Source: an uncultured Flavobacterium sp. (GTDB lineage: Bacteria; Bacteroidota; Bacteroidia; Flavobacteriales; Flavobacteriaceae). Taken from it: a stretch of 6,929 nt of DNA. Numbering within the stretch: the first letter of the stretch is position 1; every line of letters starts with the position of its first letter. Shown piece by piece: positions 1 to 6,849 of the stretch. Made by a program: the position numbers and the translations under genes. The notes under the pieces are model-generated. The model was given only the letters and a program-made list of their open reading frames with translations, had not been told where the DNA came from and did not search any database. The stretch covers positions 1 to 6,929 of the forward strand of contig NZ_CAMLMK010000129.1 of the NCBI RefSeq assembly GCF_946481155.1, in the 5' to 3' direction.

Positions 1-241
1 ATAAGATTTTTGTTTTATGCTGAAACAAATTTAGGAAAAAAATCTAAAAAACAAGGTGTTATGAAAGAAAAAAGTGATTTTAATACGCTATAGCCTATTT
101 TTTTCACACAAACAACCATTTTTATTCTTTTGCATATCAACCTGTTACCAGTCTAAATATCAATCATATGAATACGTAAAACATAATAATTCACTAGGGA
201 TTAACCATTTGTAAAATATTTGATTATTTTCTTCATAAATA

Positions 242-273
242 TTTGTTTCGTGTATTTTTTTCTTATATTTTTG
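242..273 (+). promoter_or_regulatory. Candidate Bacteroidota sigma-ABfr promoter for the three-gene operon
   Basis: A TTTG at 242-245 (-33-like) is followed, after 20 bases, by TATTTTTG at 266-273. This matches the TAnnTTTG -7 consensus of Bacteroidota primary-sigma promoters at a typical spacing. Transcription would begin near 279-282 and give a leader of about 100 bases before the ATG at 382. AT-rich DNA yields chance matches, but other TTTG sites I checked nearby (208-211, 219-222) lack the TA at the right place. Confidence 0.5.
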
Positions 274-294
274 TAATGTTGAAATCAAATAAGG

Positions 295-340
295 TTCTTA
301 TAAGGTAATTATCTATCCGGAAAATAGTAGTTTATAAGAA
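295..340 (+). repeat. Inverted repeat in the 5' leader
   Basis: TTCTTATAA at 295-303 is the exact reverse complement of TTATAAGAA at 332-340, separated by 28 bases. A G-T pair could extend it on each side. It lies in the predicted leader of the first gene, downstream of the candidate promoter. It could be an mRNA stem or an operator for a dimeric regulator. The arms are almost entirely A/T, so chance is a real alternative. Confidence 0.35.
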
Positions 341-381
341 TATAATCAACATTAATAGTAATTTAAAAAAATAAGAGAAAA

Positions 382-3300
382 ATGAGTACTGAAATTAAAA
401 ACACACTATTCCGATTCGTAACCATGCGAAGCCCGGAACTATTAGAACAGGACCAGATTGTAAAATCATTTGTAACATTACCTGAATTCACATCTCTCGA
501 AGCGCCTACCAACTCTTTTATGAATGTAGCTGCTGATGTTCCTTCCGGCAAAACAAAGGCAAAAGCCCTTGCAGAGGCTGCTGCCACCTTTGAAGATAAA
601 TCAATTAAAAACAGAGAGCATCTTTGGACTTCAGAACTGGTTTCCCATGATTTTTATGACTTTGCCGTGTGGCTGACTGCAAATCGTTCCATTGTAACGG
701 TTGAGCAAATTAATGGAATGTTAAATTCCAGTGATCCGTTGGCGAAATTTGCTTCCCTTGGACCGTTAACTGACGAAGTTGCAATAAATACTTTGTGGGA
801 AAACCTTTTTTATCAGATCATTACTTTTAAATCCGGGTATGTAAGAGATGCGATTTTATCTATTTTGATTGCAAACTTCTTCCTACAGGAGTGGGGAACA
901 TTGGTGGATCCGGCGGACGCAGATTTCCGTAAACTTGCACAAGCCCGTGTAATCATCCCTAAAGTACTTTTGGAGAAAGAAGATACCAGTGCGCGTAAAG
1001 CCCTGATACAGGACGCCCTTGACGCCCTTCCCTTGAACACAAGAGAATTGGACAGGGAAATGGATGTGTTGTTGTCAAAAGAAAAAACTGAATCCTACAA
1101 GACCATTGTTGCCGAGTTGAAAAAAGTCCGACTGAATTACAACAAGGAAGCCCAGAAGGACTACGAGCAGGCCGTAAAAGAGTATGAGCAGACAGTAAAA
1201 GAAGCTTACGAAAATGCCGAAGCTGTCGAAAAAACAGTCAAAGATCCGATAACAGGGTTTGACAAAACCATCATCGAATACACGAACGTTGTAATCGCGC
1301 CGTTTGAATTCGAAAGAAAACCAGAATTCGAAACCGGTTCCCTTACAGGAAAAGTGGCTACAGGAACGGAGTCTCTTGTCTCCGGATTAGTGGAGGCAAA
1401 TGGCTATGAGACTTTTGACGAAGTAATCAGTTATTATGAAAACCTTGTTGACATAGGGACACAAGCCACTTTCGAGAATACCAACCTTACGCAAACCTAT
1501 GTAAGTGCTGACGGTGTTGTATTACCTACAGATAGTACCACTTCCGGAAACCTTTTTACATTGGGGGCCATTTACAATTCCGACCCTGTACCGTTGAAAA
1601 TGCTTTTCAGTGGTAGCGCCAGCGATATGGACGTGGTAGCGGCAAATTATACAGTTACTTTTGATGATGAAACGACCGTGACCGGAACGTCATTTACCGA
1701 TTCCATTATCAATAGCAGACTTGCACTTACAATTTTCCGTGAAGGTTTGGATTTGTCCGGCCGCACAAGCATGGATATTGAAGGCGTGCTTACTATGAGC
1801 GACGGTAAAAATGTTGAATTTTCAGGCGGTGTAGCCATTACGGAAGGTCCATTCTCCTTAGGCTCTAATCTAATTGCCGATGAAGGTACTGTGACTTCCA
1901 TCGTAAAAGGAAAAGGTGCTTATGCATTGAAAGCCCTTGCTTTCGACCCGGATTCGGAATTAGATGATGATGTTGAAAACCCAGCGGCTGACGGAAGCGT
2001 TGTGCGCTATATTCCCAGCGGCTATGGGATTAAACGTTTGGGTATTGCCGAATACCGAAAGGTAGAGCAGGAAGTTTGCTGCTATGTTCCGGGTGAAGTC
2101 TCGCATATCGAAAACGTAATGGCGAGCGAGTACCGGGAAAAAGCCACACGACGTTTACGTCGTACTGAAGATACAACAACGACGAGCAACGAGCAGGAAA
2201 TTGAAAAATTAACTGATACAACCTCTACCGATCGTTTTGAAATGAACCAGGAGGTTAGCTCCGTAATTGCGGAACAAAATTCTATTGGTGTTCATGCTGG
2301 TTTTAATTATGGCATGTCAAACAATAGTTTTGTTAACGGTGGTGCGGATTTTGCGCACAGCACTTCCTCAGAAGAATCAGATAACCAAGCGGTAAACCAA
2401 GCAAAAGAAATTACCGAAAGAGCACTTGACCGTGTTGTACAGAAAGTCAAGGAAGAGCGTATTTCCAAAGTCATCGAGGAATTTGAGGAAAACAACAAGC
2501 ATGGATTTGACAACCGTAAAAACAACCAGCACGTTTCCGGGGTATTCCGTTGGGTGGATAAAATCTACCGCAACAAGGTAATCAATTACGGTAAACGACT
2601 GATGTATGAGTTCATGATTCCGCAGCCGGCTACCTTCCACAATGAAGCGGTTTCGCTTAAGAAGAACGACTTCGGAATTGAGAAAATCATCAAGCCGATT
2701 GACCCCCGTGTTGGAGACGGTATTGTTATGCTTAAAACGCATACTGATGTTACGGCACTTAATTACAGTCACTGGGCTGCTAAATATGGCGCGGAAATCA
2801 ATCCGGCACCGGCACTGGAAAACACGATCGGAAAAGAATTCACAATGTCAGGTTCGCAATATAACGGTGAAAGGGTGTGGGCCGACAAAAGCAACATTGA
2901 TATCCCTGAAGGGTACAAAGCAGTAGATGCCAAAGTATTTGCTGCCGGAAAATCGATGCATCCTTCTGTAGCTAAAACCGGTGTGGGTGCCAGTGTGGGT
3001 AATCTGGTGTTTGATTACTTCGTGGACGGTATTGATGCCGGAAGGGAAATCCCGAAAAAAAGCAACCTGAGCAATCAGCTAACGCTGAGAACGCATCAGA
3101 AGAGCATTCCGGTGACCGTTACTTCCTACGGGCAGTATTCTATAGGAATAAACGTTTCCATCATGCTGGAAAGAACACCTCAGTACTACGAGCAATGGCA
3201 AATTGAAACGTACAACGCCATTATTGAGGCGTATGAAGAACGTCTGAAAGAGTATGAAGCTAAAATAGCCGAGCTGAAAGCTACGCAGGAAGAAAAGATC

Positions 3301-4059
3301 AGGAGTAATCCGATGTTCTACCGCCAGATCGAGAATACCATATTGCGCAAGAACTGTATCGAGTATCTGGCAAGCCATAATGCGTTAGGTGCGCAAACCT
3401 TTATCAAGGATAGCGGGATAACGACTGTTCATGCAGATTACGACAATCCGGAAATGGAAACGTATGCGGCCACTATTAAATTCTTCGAGCAGGCATTCGA
3501 ATGGAACCTCATGAGTTATTATTTCTATCCGTTCTATTGGGCTGATAAAAATAAATGGGCCGAGTTATATAATGTAGCGGAAACTGATGACCCAACTTTC
3601 CGTGCATTCCTGCAGAGTGGTATGGCACGTGTTATCGTAACGGCACGTCCTGGTTTTGAAGAGGCAGTGAACTGGTACATGGCTACCGGACAGATATGGA
3701 ATGGCGGACAAGTACCTACTATAGATGACCCATTGTTCGTGTCTATTGTGGAAGAACTTCGTGAAACTGAAGGTGAAGTGGAGGAAACGTGGGAAAGCCG
3801 CGTACCTACATCGTTGACCATTATTCAAGCCGGTGCTATCGGGCTGGAACTGGATCAGGCCTTGCCGTGTGACGATGACTGTGCTGACTACAAGCTTTTT
3901 GACTCTGACGGCGAGCCGGTACTGGATGAAAATGGCAAACAGGTATCGACCAACCCTTTCAAGAAATACGACGACGTGAAACTTCAGGGAGTTGACAATA
4001 CTGAAGAAGGTGATGAAACCCCTCCAATTGGCGGCGGTGAAGAAGAGTCTGAATCGTAA
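382..4059 (+). CDS. Large 1225-residue toxin-associated protein of unrecognised family
   Basis: I do not recognise a named family. The ATG is the first start after an in-frame stop at 364-366, and the only ribosome-site candidate is a weak purine stretch. There is no signal peptide, transmembrane helix or T9SS-like sorting tail. Visible regions: a helical N-terminus (1-215); a charged coiled coil (about 219-288) with a duplicated heptad; a beta-rich, possibly Ig-like stretch (394-490); a block with the sequence CCYVPGEVSHIEN (566-578) followed by an Arg-rich and then Thr-rich segment; a long charged helix (about 665-712); a second coiled coil (934-973); and an aromatic-rich block (about 1034-1112) including FYPFYW (1048-1053) and ARPGFE (1088-1093). 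The tail is acidic with Gly-rich and Glu-rich ends. It lies directly upstream of a toxin-immunity pair, so a carrier, adaptor or delivery role is an inference. It could equally be a structural component or a toxin itself. Confidence 0.9.
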   Translation: MSTEIKNTLFRFVTMRSPELLEQDQIVKSFVTLPEFTSLEAPTNSFMNVAADVPSGKTKAKALAEAAATFEDKSIKNREHLWTSELVSHDFYDFAVWLTANRSIVTVEQINGMLNSSDPLAKFASLGPLTDEVAINTLWENLFYQIITFKSGYVRDAILSILIANFFLQEWGTLVDPADADFRKLAQARVIIPKVLLEKEDTSARKALIQDALDALPLNTRELDREMDVLLSKEKTESYKTIVAELKKVRLNYNKEAQKDYEQAVKEYEQTVKEAYENAEAVEKTVKDPITGFDKTIIEYTNVVIAPFEFERKPEFETGSLTGKVATGTESLVSGLVEANGYETFDEVISYYENLVDIGTQATFENTNLTQTYVSADGVVLPTDSTTSGNLFTLGAIYNSDPVPLKMLFSGSASDMDVVAANYTVTFDDETTVTGTSFTDSIINSRLALTIFREGLDLSGRTSMDIEGVLTMSDGKNVEFSGGVAITEGPFSLGSNLIADEGTVTSIVKGKGAYALKALAFDPDSELDDDVENPAADGSVVRYIPSGYGIKRLGIAEYRKVEQEVCCYVPGEVSHIENVMASEYREKATRRLRRTEDTTTTSNEQEIEKLTDTTSTDRFEMNQEVSSVIAEQNSIGVHAGFNYGMSNNSFVNGGADFAHSTSSEESDNQAVNQAKEITERALDRVVQKVKEERISKVIEEFEENNKHGFDNRKNNQHVSGVFRWVDKIYRNKVINYGKRLMYEFMIPQPATFHNEAVSLKKNDFGIEKIIKPIDPRVGDGIVMLKTHTDVTALNYSHWAAKYGAEINPAPALENTIGKEFTMSGSQYNGERVWADKSNIDIPEGYKAVDAKVFAAGKSMHPSVAKTGVGASVGNLVFDYFVDGIDAGREIPKKSNLSNQLTLRTHQKSIPVTVTSYGQYSIGINVSIMLERTPQYYEQWQIETYNAIIEAYEERLKEYEAKIAELKATQEEKIRSNPMFYRQIENTILRKNCIEYLASHNALGAQTFIKDSGITTVHADYDNPEMETYAATIKFFEQAFEWNLMSYYFYPFYWADKNKWAELYNVAETDDPTFRAFLQSGMARVIVTARPGFEEAVNWYMATGQIWNGGQVPTIDDPLFVSIVEELRETEGEVEETWESRVPTSLTIIQAGAIGLELDQALPCDDDCADYKLFDSDGEPVLDENGKQVSTNPFKKYDDVKLQGVDNTEEGDETPPIGGGEEESES
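1162..1203 (+). repeat. Tandem heptad duplication in coiled coil
   Basis: Two adjacent 21-base units (1162-1182 and 1183-1203) match at 17 of 21 positions and encode YEQAVKE followed by YEQTVKE (residues 261-274). The unit equals one coiled-coil heptad, so copy-number change would lengthen the helix without breaking its register. The differences are two silent third-base changes and one Ala-to-Thr codon change, which suggests an old duplication. Confidence 0.7.
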
Positions 4060-4076
4060 TCAGGAATGTATAACCC

Positions 4077-4117
4077 GAAACTCTGCCGTAAAAAGCAGGG
4101 TTTCTTTAAAAAAGAAA
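4077..4117 (+). promoter_or_regulatory. Overlapping intercistronic hairpins before the toxin gene
   Basis: A 10-bp stem with one G-U pair joins 4077-4086 to 4095-4104, with an 8-base loop. A second perfect 7-bp stem joins 4101-4107 to 4111-4117 across a 3-base loop. They share 4101-4104, so they are largely mutually exclusive. The second stem ends four bases before the toxin ATG (4122). No T-run follows the first stem, so it is a poor intrinsic terminator. An RNA-processing, stability or translation-gating element that sets toxin dose relative to the first gene fits better, as inference. Confidence 0.45.
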
Positions 4118-4121
4118 TTTT

Positions 4122-6164
4122 ATGAGTACATATAACGGAATGCCTGTTGTCTTTAACGACGAACAGGATTCGGGATTGTTGGGGAGTTTGTTTTCTGAAA
4201 AAAATAATTTCAGAAGCCCTTTTAGTGAAGCCGAACGGCCACCGAATGGGGATTCTGTACTGACAAATAACGGTGCTTCTGTTTTTGAAGATGATTTCAG
4301 CTATATGGTTGATTTGAAATTGTTTGATAGTGGAATAAAAGCTTACGAAAGTTATAGTAGTGCAAAACTTGGTGACAGGGAAATAATGTTCTTTTGCGAG
4401 AAAACATCGCAAGAGCATTCGAATTTATTTGGGACTTTTATTCTTGTAAAATTTGGAAGTAAGGCAAGGGAGCTTTTAAACAGACTTAACAATAATGCGA
4501 AAATTTCTATCAATTCCAAATTAAATACCAAAGATGTGAATTCCGCAAGGGGTGTGACTACATTTGGTGATTTAATCAAGGAAATATGCGAAAATTTTAA
4601 TCGAAAATATGGGGCATATACTGATAAAGAAATTTTGACCGCCGAAAAAATTAAGCAGTTAATTCAGTTAGAACTTCACAGTACCAGTAGTACCAGTATT
4701 GCAATTAAAGATATTTACAGTTGGTATAATAACGGCATATCTACTGTAATAGATACTGTTAATAAATGGCTAGAAGAAATAAAATTTAGCAAGGCTGCCT
4801 ATACACCTAACAATAACCACAATGAATTCAACGGTATTGAGGAAATATTAGATGCCGGACAGAAAGTTATGGGAGCATTGTTGCCAGGTGCTCTAAAAAG
4901 TTTTCTTGAAAACGGTGTCGACAATGCCTTGTCTCAAATTAAAAATCTCGTTAAAGGAACGCTTCCAGAGCCTTGGGTAGTTTTTTTAAAGAAAATTTAC
5001 TCAACCATCAGAACGGTTGTCGAATTATTTAAAAATATATTTGAGAATATTAGCGATTTCACTTCAGAAGCTTTCTTTCTGTATAACGCAGTATTAATAG
5101 GTTTTTTTAATGGTTTGGTGAGTACTGTTCAAACGATAATAAGTCTTGTAGGTTGGGTTCTTAAGTCCAATGGGGATAAAAAATTGACAGGAGAACTTTA
5201 CAAAAGCATTCAATCTAAGCTAGAATTTGCGGAAGATTTGTTAGATTTGGTTTGCGATAAAATAGGCGATTTTACATCTGGCGTAATCAATCTTTATGCT
5301 GATTTTAGTCTTGAAAAGCTAAAAAATACGCTGAGCGTGTTTGGGAAAAAGTTAAACGGCTTAACCCGATATGACTATGCTTATTTTGCAGGTTCTTTCA
5401 TTTTTGAAGTCGTCATTGGGGTGATATTGACGTTTTTAACAATGGGAGGATCAATTGCTGCTGAAGCCGCAAATGCTGCCGAAAAATCCTATGCCTTTTT
5501 ACGTCTGATAGCACGCGAAGTGATTTCCACCGCGACTCTGGGAATTGTAGATATTTTACGGCTTTTTAGGATTTTAATTATTAAATTCGCTCAAGCTTGT
5601 GTCAGAGGTTGGAAAGGATTTAAACAATTTTTGGAGAATTTATTCAGAAGCAAGGCTGATGATGTTGCTCAAGGAGAAGGGAAGATGTTAGATGAGTTGT
5701 TTAGATTGAGTGATGAGGCGGAAATTATTCTTAAAAAATATGCGGATAACGCAATGGCCTATGCCAAAAATGAAAGACCTGCAGTCGTTGCAATTTTGGA
5801 AAGGAAAGGTAAACGCATTTTAGCTTATTCTAATAAATCTGGCTTAAAAAGTGGTGATTTGCCTGAGGGCTTTCATCCTTTAGTTAAAGAATGGTTAGAA
5901 AAAACAAGTGACATAAAACTCCGGATGAGGCCACAACATGGAAAATGCGCTGAACCTGCCGCTATCTCAAAATGGTTATGGGAAATCGATCCAAAAGGAA
6001 AGATGAAAATTAAGCAAGCACGAAAAGAATTTGAGGGTGTTGTAAGTAAAGCCATGTCAATCAAGAGTTCGAGTTTTAAGGCAGTTCAACATGGTAAACC
6101 AAAGGAAGCTTGTAAATCTTGTAATCCATTATTAAAGCATTTTAACATTAAGGAAATACAATAA
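4122..6164 (+). CDS. Polymorphic toxin with C-terminal YwqJ-like deaminase domain
   Basis: This 680-residue protein is probably a modular toxin. The C-terminal domain (about 545-680) has the deaminase-fold order: strands around 554-569, then HGKCAEPAAISKWL (606-619), then HGKPKEACKSC (657-667). C609 and the pair C664/C667 would bind zinc, and E611 would be the proton-shuttling catalytic Glu; Cys instead of His in the first motif suits the YwqJ-like branch of bacterial toxin deaminases. The target base or nucleotide cannot be read from sequence. The first 500 or so residues are unrecognised: a mixed N-terminus, then long helices with hydrophobic stretches at 317-347, 422-447 and 467-493, which could insert into membranes. 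No signal peptide, Rhs/YD repeats, PAAR or LXG motif is seen. The start is the first ATG after an in-frame stop at 4107-4109. An immunity gene follows after 13 bases. Confidence 0.88.
   Translation: MSTYNGMPVVFNDEQDSGLLGSLFSEKNNFRSPFSEAERPPNGDSVLTNNGASVFEDDFSYMVDLKLFDSGIKAYESYSSAKLGDREIMFFCEKTSQEHSNLFGTFILVKFGSKARELLNRLNNNAKISINSKLNTKDVNSARGVTTFGDLIKEICENFNRKYGAYTDKEILTAEKIKQLIQLELHSTSSTSIAIKDIYSWYNNGISTVIDTVNKWLEEIKFSKAAYTPNNNHNEFNGIEEILDAGQKVMGALLPGALKSFLENGVDNALSQIKNLVKGTLPEPWVVFLKKIYSTIRTVVELFKNIFENISDFTSEAFFLYNAVLIGFFNGLVSTVQTIISLVGWVLKSNGDKKLTGELYKSIQSKLEFAEDLLDLVCDKIGDFTSGVINLYADFSLEKLKNTLSVFGKKLNGLTRYDYAYFAGSFIFEVVIGVILTFLTMGGSIAAEAANAAEKSYAFLRLIAREVISTATLGIVDILRLFRILIIKFAQACVRGWKGFKQFLENLFRSKADDVAQGEGKMLDELFRLSDEAEIILKKYADNAMAYAKNERPAVVAILERKGKRILAYSNKSGLKSGDLPEGFHPLVKEWLEKTSDIKLRMRPQHGKCAEPAAISKWLWEIDPKGKMKIKQARKEFEGVVSKAMSIKSSSFKAVQHGKPKEACKSCNPLLKHFNIKEIQ
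4680..4697 (+). repeat. Short 9-base tandem repeat in toxin gene
   Basis: AGTACCAGT occurs twice in a row with no mismatch, encoding S-T-S-S-T-S (residues 187-192) between two predicted helices. The unit is a multiple of three, so slippage would add or remove Ser/Thr residues without a frameshift. It most likely forms a flexible linker. Confidence 0.6.
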
Positions 6165-6177
6165 AAAATAAAATACT

Positions 6178-6669
6178 ATGAAATTTTCAGAAAAAGTTCA
6201 ACAACAATTTAAAAAAGCAGGATGGAATCCAAATAGAAATGTTAGCGATGTGTACGAGAATCAAGAGATTTTCAAATTTCATGATTTCCCCAAATTCTTA
6301 AAAGATTTTTTATTTGAATTTGGAGATTTGACGGTCGAAGATATAAACTCTAATGATTCGGAAGTAACTAATAGAATATCAATAACTCCTGATTATGCAT
6401 CTTTTGAATTCGAGGATAATGTTGATGAAGATTATGTTTATTACAAAAGTGTAATTGGAAAAGATGTTTTTCCTTTTGCTTTTACATATCCTGATGGTTA
6501 TAGAATTGCGTCCGATAGTGATGGGAAAGTTTATATGTTTGGCGATCATATATTTAAAATTTCTGACAATTTAAAAGAAGGAATAGAAATTTTAATAACT
6601 GACGACTGGAGTAAAGGATATTCTCAATTAGATTTAGATTCAAAAGCATGGGTGAAAACCCAAGCGTAA
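6178..6669 (+). CDS. SUKH-3-type immunity protein
   Basis: This 163-residue soluble acidic protein probably binds and neutralises the deaminase toxin encoded just upstream, in the producer's cytoplasm. It has the N-terminal signature of the SUKH-3 branch of the SUKH (SMI1/KNR4-like) superfamily: a short helix leading into AGWNPNR (14-20), an Asp/Glu-rich loop, then FPKFLKDFLFEFGDL (37-51), a helix running into the first strand. Near the C-terminus, a Gly-turn-strand pattern around 94-122 ends in SDSDGKVYMFGD (112-123), matching the D-x-x-G-x-V-Y pattern common in the superfamily. Length and the lack of signal or membrane segments fit. The ATG follows an in-frame stop at 6169-6171, and no strong Shine-Dalgarno is present. 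Only 13 bases separate it from the toxin, so the two are probably cotranscribed. The SUKH superfamily call is firmer than the subfamily. Confidence 0.82.
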   Translation: MKFSEKVQQQFKKAGWNPNRNVSDVYENQEIFKFHDFPKFLKDFLFEFGDLTVEDINSNDSEVTNRISITPDYASFEFEDNVDEDYVYYKSVIGKDVFPFAFTYPDGYRIASDSDGKVYMFGDHIFKISDNLKEGIEILITDDWSKGYSQLDLDSKAWVKTQA

Positions 6670-6710
6670 GAATCTACAAAGTAAGAAAGTCAGATAGTCT
6701 CGATGATTTG

Positions 6711-6742
6711 AAAGCCACAACAATTTTTGTTGTGGTTTTTTT
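6711..6742 (+). terminator. Intrinsic terminator after the immunity gene
   Basis: CCACAACAA at 6715-6723 pairs perfectly with TTGTTGTGG at 6727-6735 across a 3-base T loop. Seven T residues follow at 6736-6742, and three A residues precede the stem at 6711-6713, which could give some function in the opposite direction. It sits about 40 bases after the immunity stop codon and marks the end of the transcription unit. Confidence 0.88.
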
Positions 6743-6760
6743 AGTTTTATATTGTTGACA

Positions 6761-6812
6761 CAGATTACTTCGTCAGTTCGGCTACGCCTCGGGTGCAAAT
6801 CCCGTCATCTGG
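6761..6812 (+). other. tRNA-3'-end-like fold, possibly a dispersed repeat or attachment-site remnant
   Basis: CGGG (6790-6793), a seven-base loop TGCAAAT, and CCCG (6801-6804) resemble a tRNA T-arm, with G at the position of the second conserved T of the loop. The adjacent TCATCTG (6805-6811) pairs with CAGATTA (6761-6767) with one mismatch, like an acceptor stem. Only about 22 bases lie between, so there is no room for D and anticodon arms and it is not a functional tRNA. The local composition is more GC-rich than its surroundings. A degenerate tRNA fragment, an integration scar or a dispersed intergenic repeat are the options. Confidence 0.3.
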
Positions 6813-6849
6813 TATCTTTCCCATTCAGAAATGAATATTCGGAAAGATA
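6813..6849 (+). repeat. Imperfect inverted repeat (hairpin)
   Basis: TATCTTTCC at 6813-6821 is the exact reverse complement of GGAAAGATA at 6841-6849. Inside it, ATTC (6823-6826) can pair with GAAT (6833-6836). No T-run follows, so it is unlikely to be a strong terminator. It immediately abuts the tRNA-like fold, which suggests that the two may form one mobile or repeated unit. Confidence 0.5.

Larger units (their letters stand above)
1..381. other. AT-rich upstream intergenic region
   Basis: This stretch before the first gene has no supported coding region on either strand. It is dominated by A and T runs, as is usual for Bacteroidota intergenic DNA. The recognisable elements are a candidate promoter at 242-273 and a 9-base inverted repeat at 295-340. 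The end of any upstream gene is not visible, so the operon probably begins in this region. Confidence 0.6.

Noticed and set aside
382..460. Signal peptide or lipoprotein signal on the large protein
   Set aside because: The N-terminus is polar and charged with no hydrophobic core or lipobox Cys.
2377..2772. 131-codon open frame on the minus strand inside the large gene
   Set aside because: It lies wholly within the strongly supported + strand gene, has no promoter or ribosome-site context, and its peptide has no recognisable domain.
2642..2926. 94-codon open frame on the + strand in another frame
   Set aside because: It is fully nested in the large gene and its Arg/Thr-rich peptide is typical of an out-of-frame reading.
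4077..4104. Intrinsic terminator between the first gene and the toxin
   Set aside because: The stem is followed by an A-rich stretch and not a T-run, so transcription probably continues.
3984..4418. 144-codon minus-strand open frame spanning the end of the first gene and the start of the toxin gene
   Set aside because: It is antisense to two supported genes and crosses the structured intercistronic gap. Its composition reads as a frame shadow.
4122..6164. Rhs, VgrG/PAAR or LXG type delivery architecture in the toxin
   Set aside because: There are no YD repeats, no Rhs core end motif, no PAAR repeats and no N-terminal LXG-like motif.
6761..6812. A functional tRNA gene
   Set aside because: Only a T-arm-like and an acceptor-like helix are present. 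There is no room for D and anticodon arms, and the T-loop and acceptor stem contain deviations.
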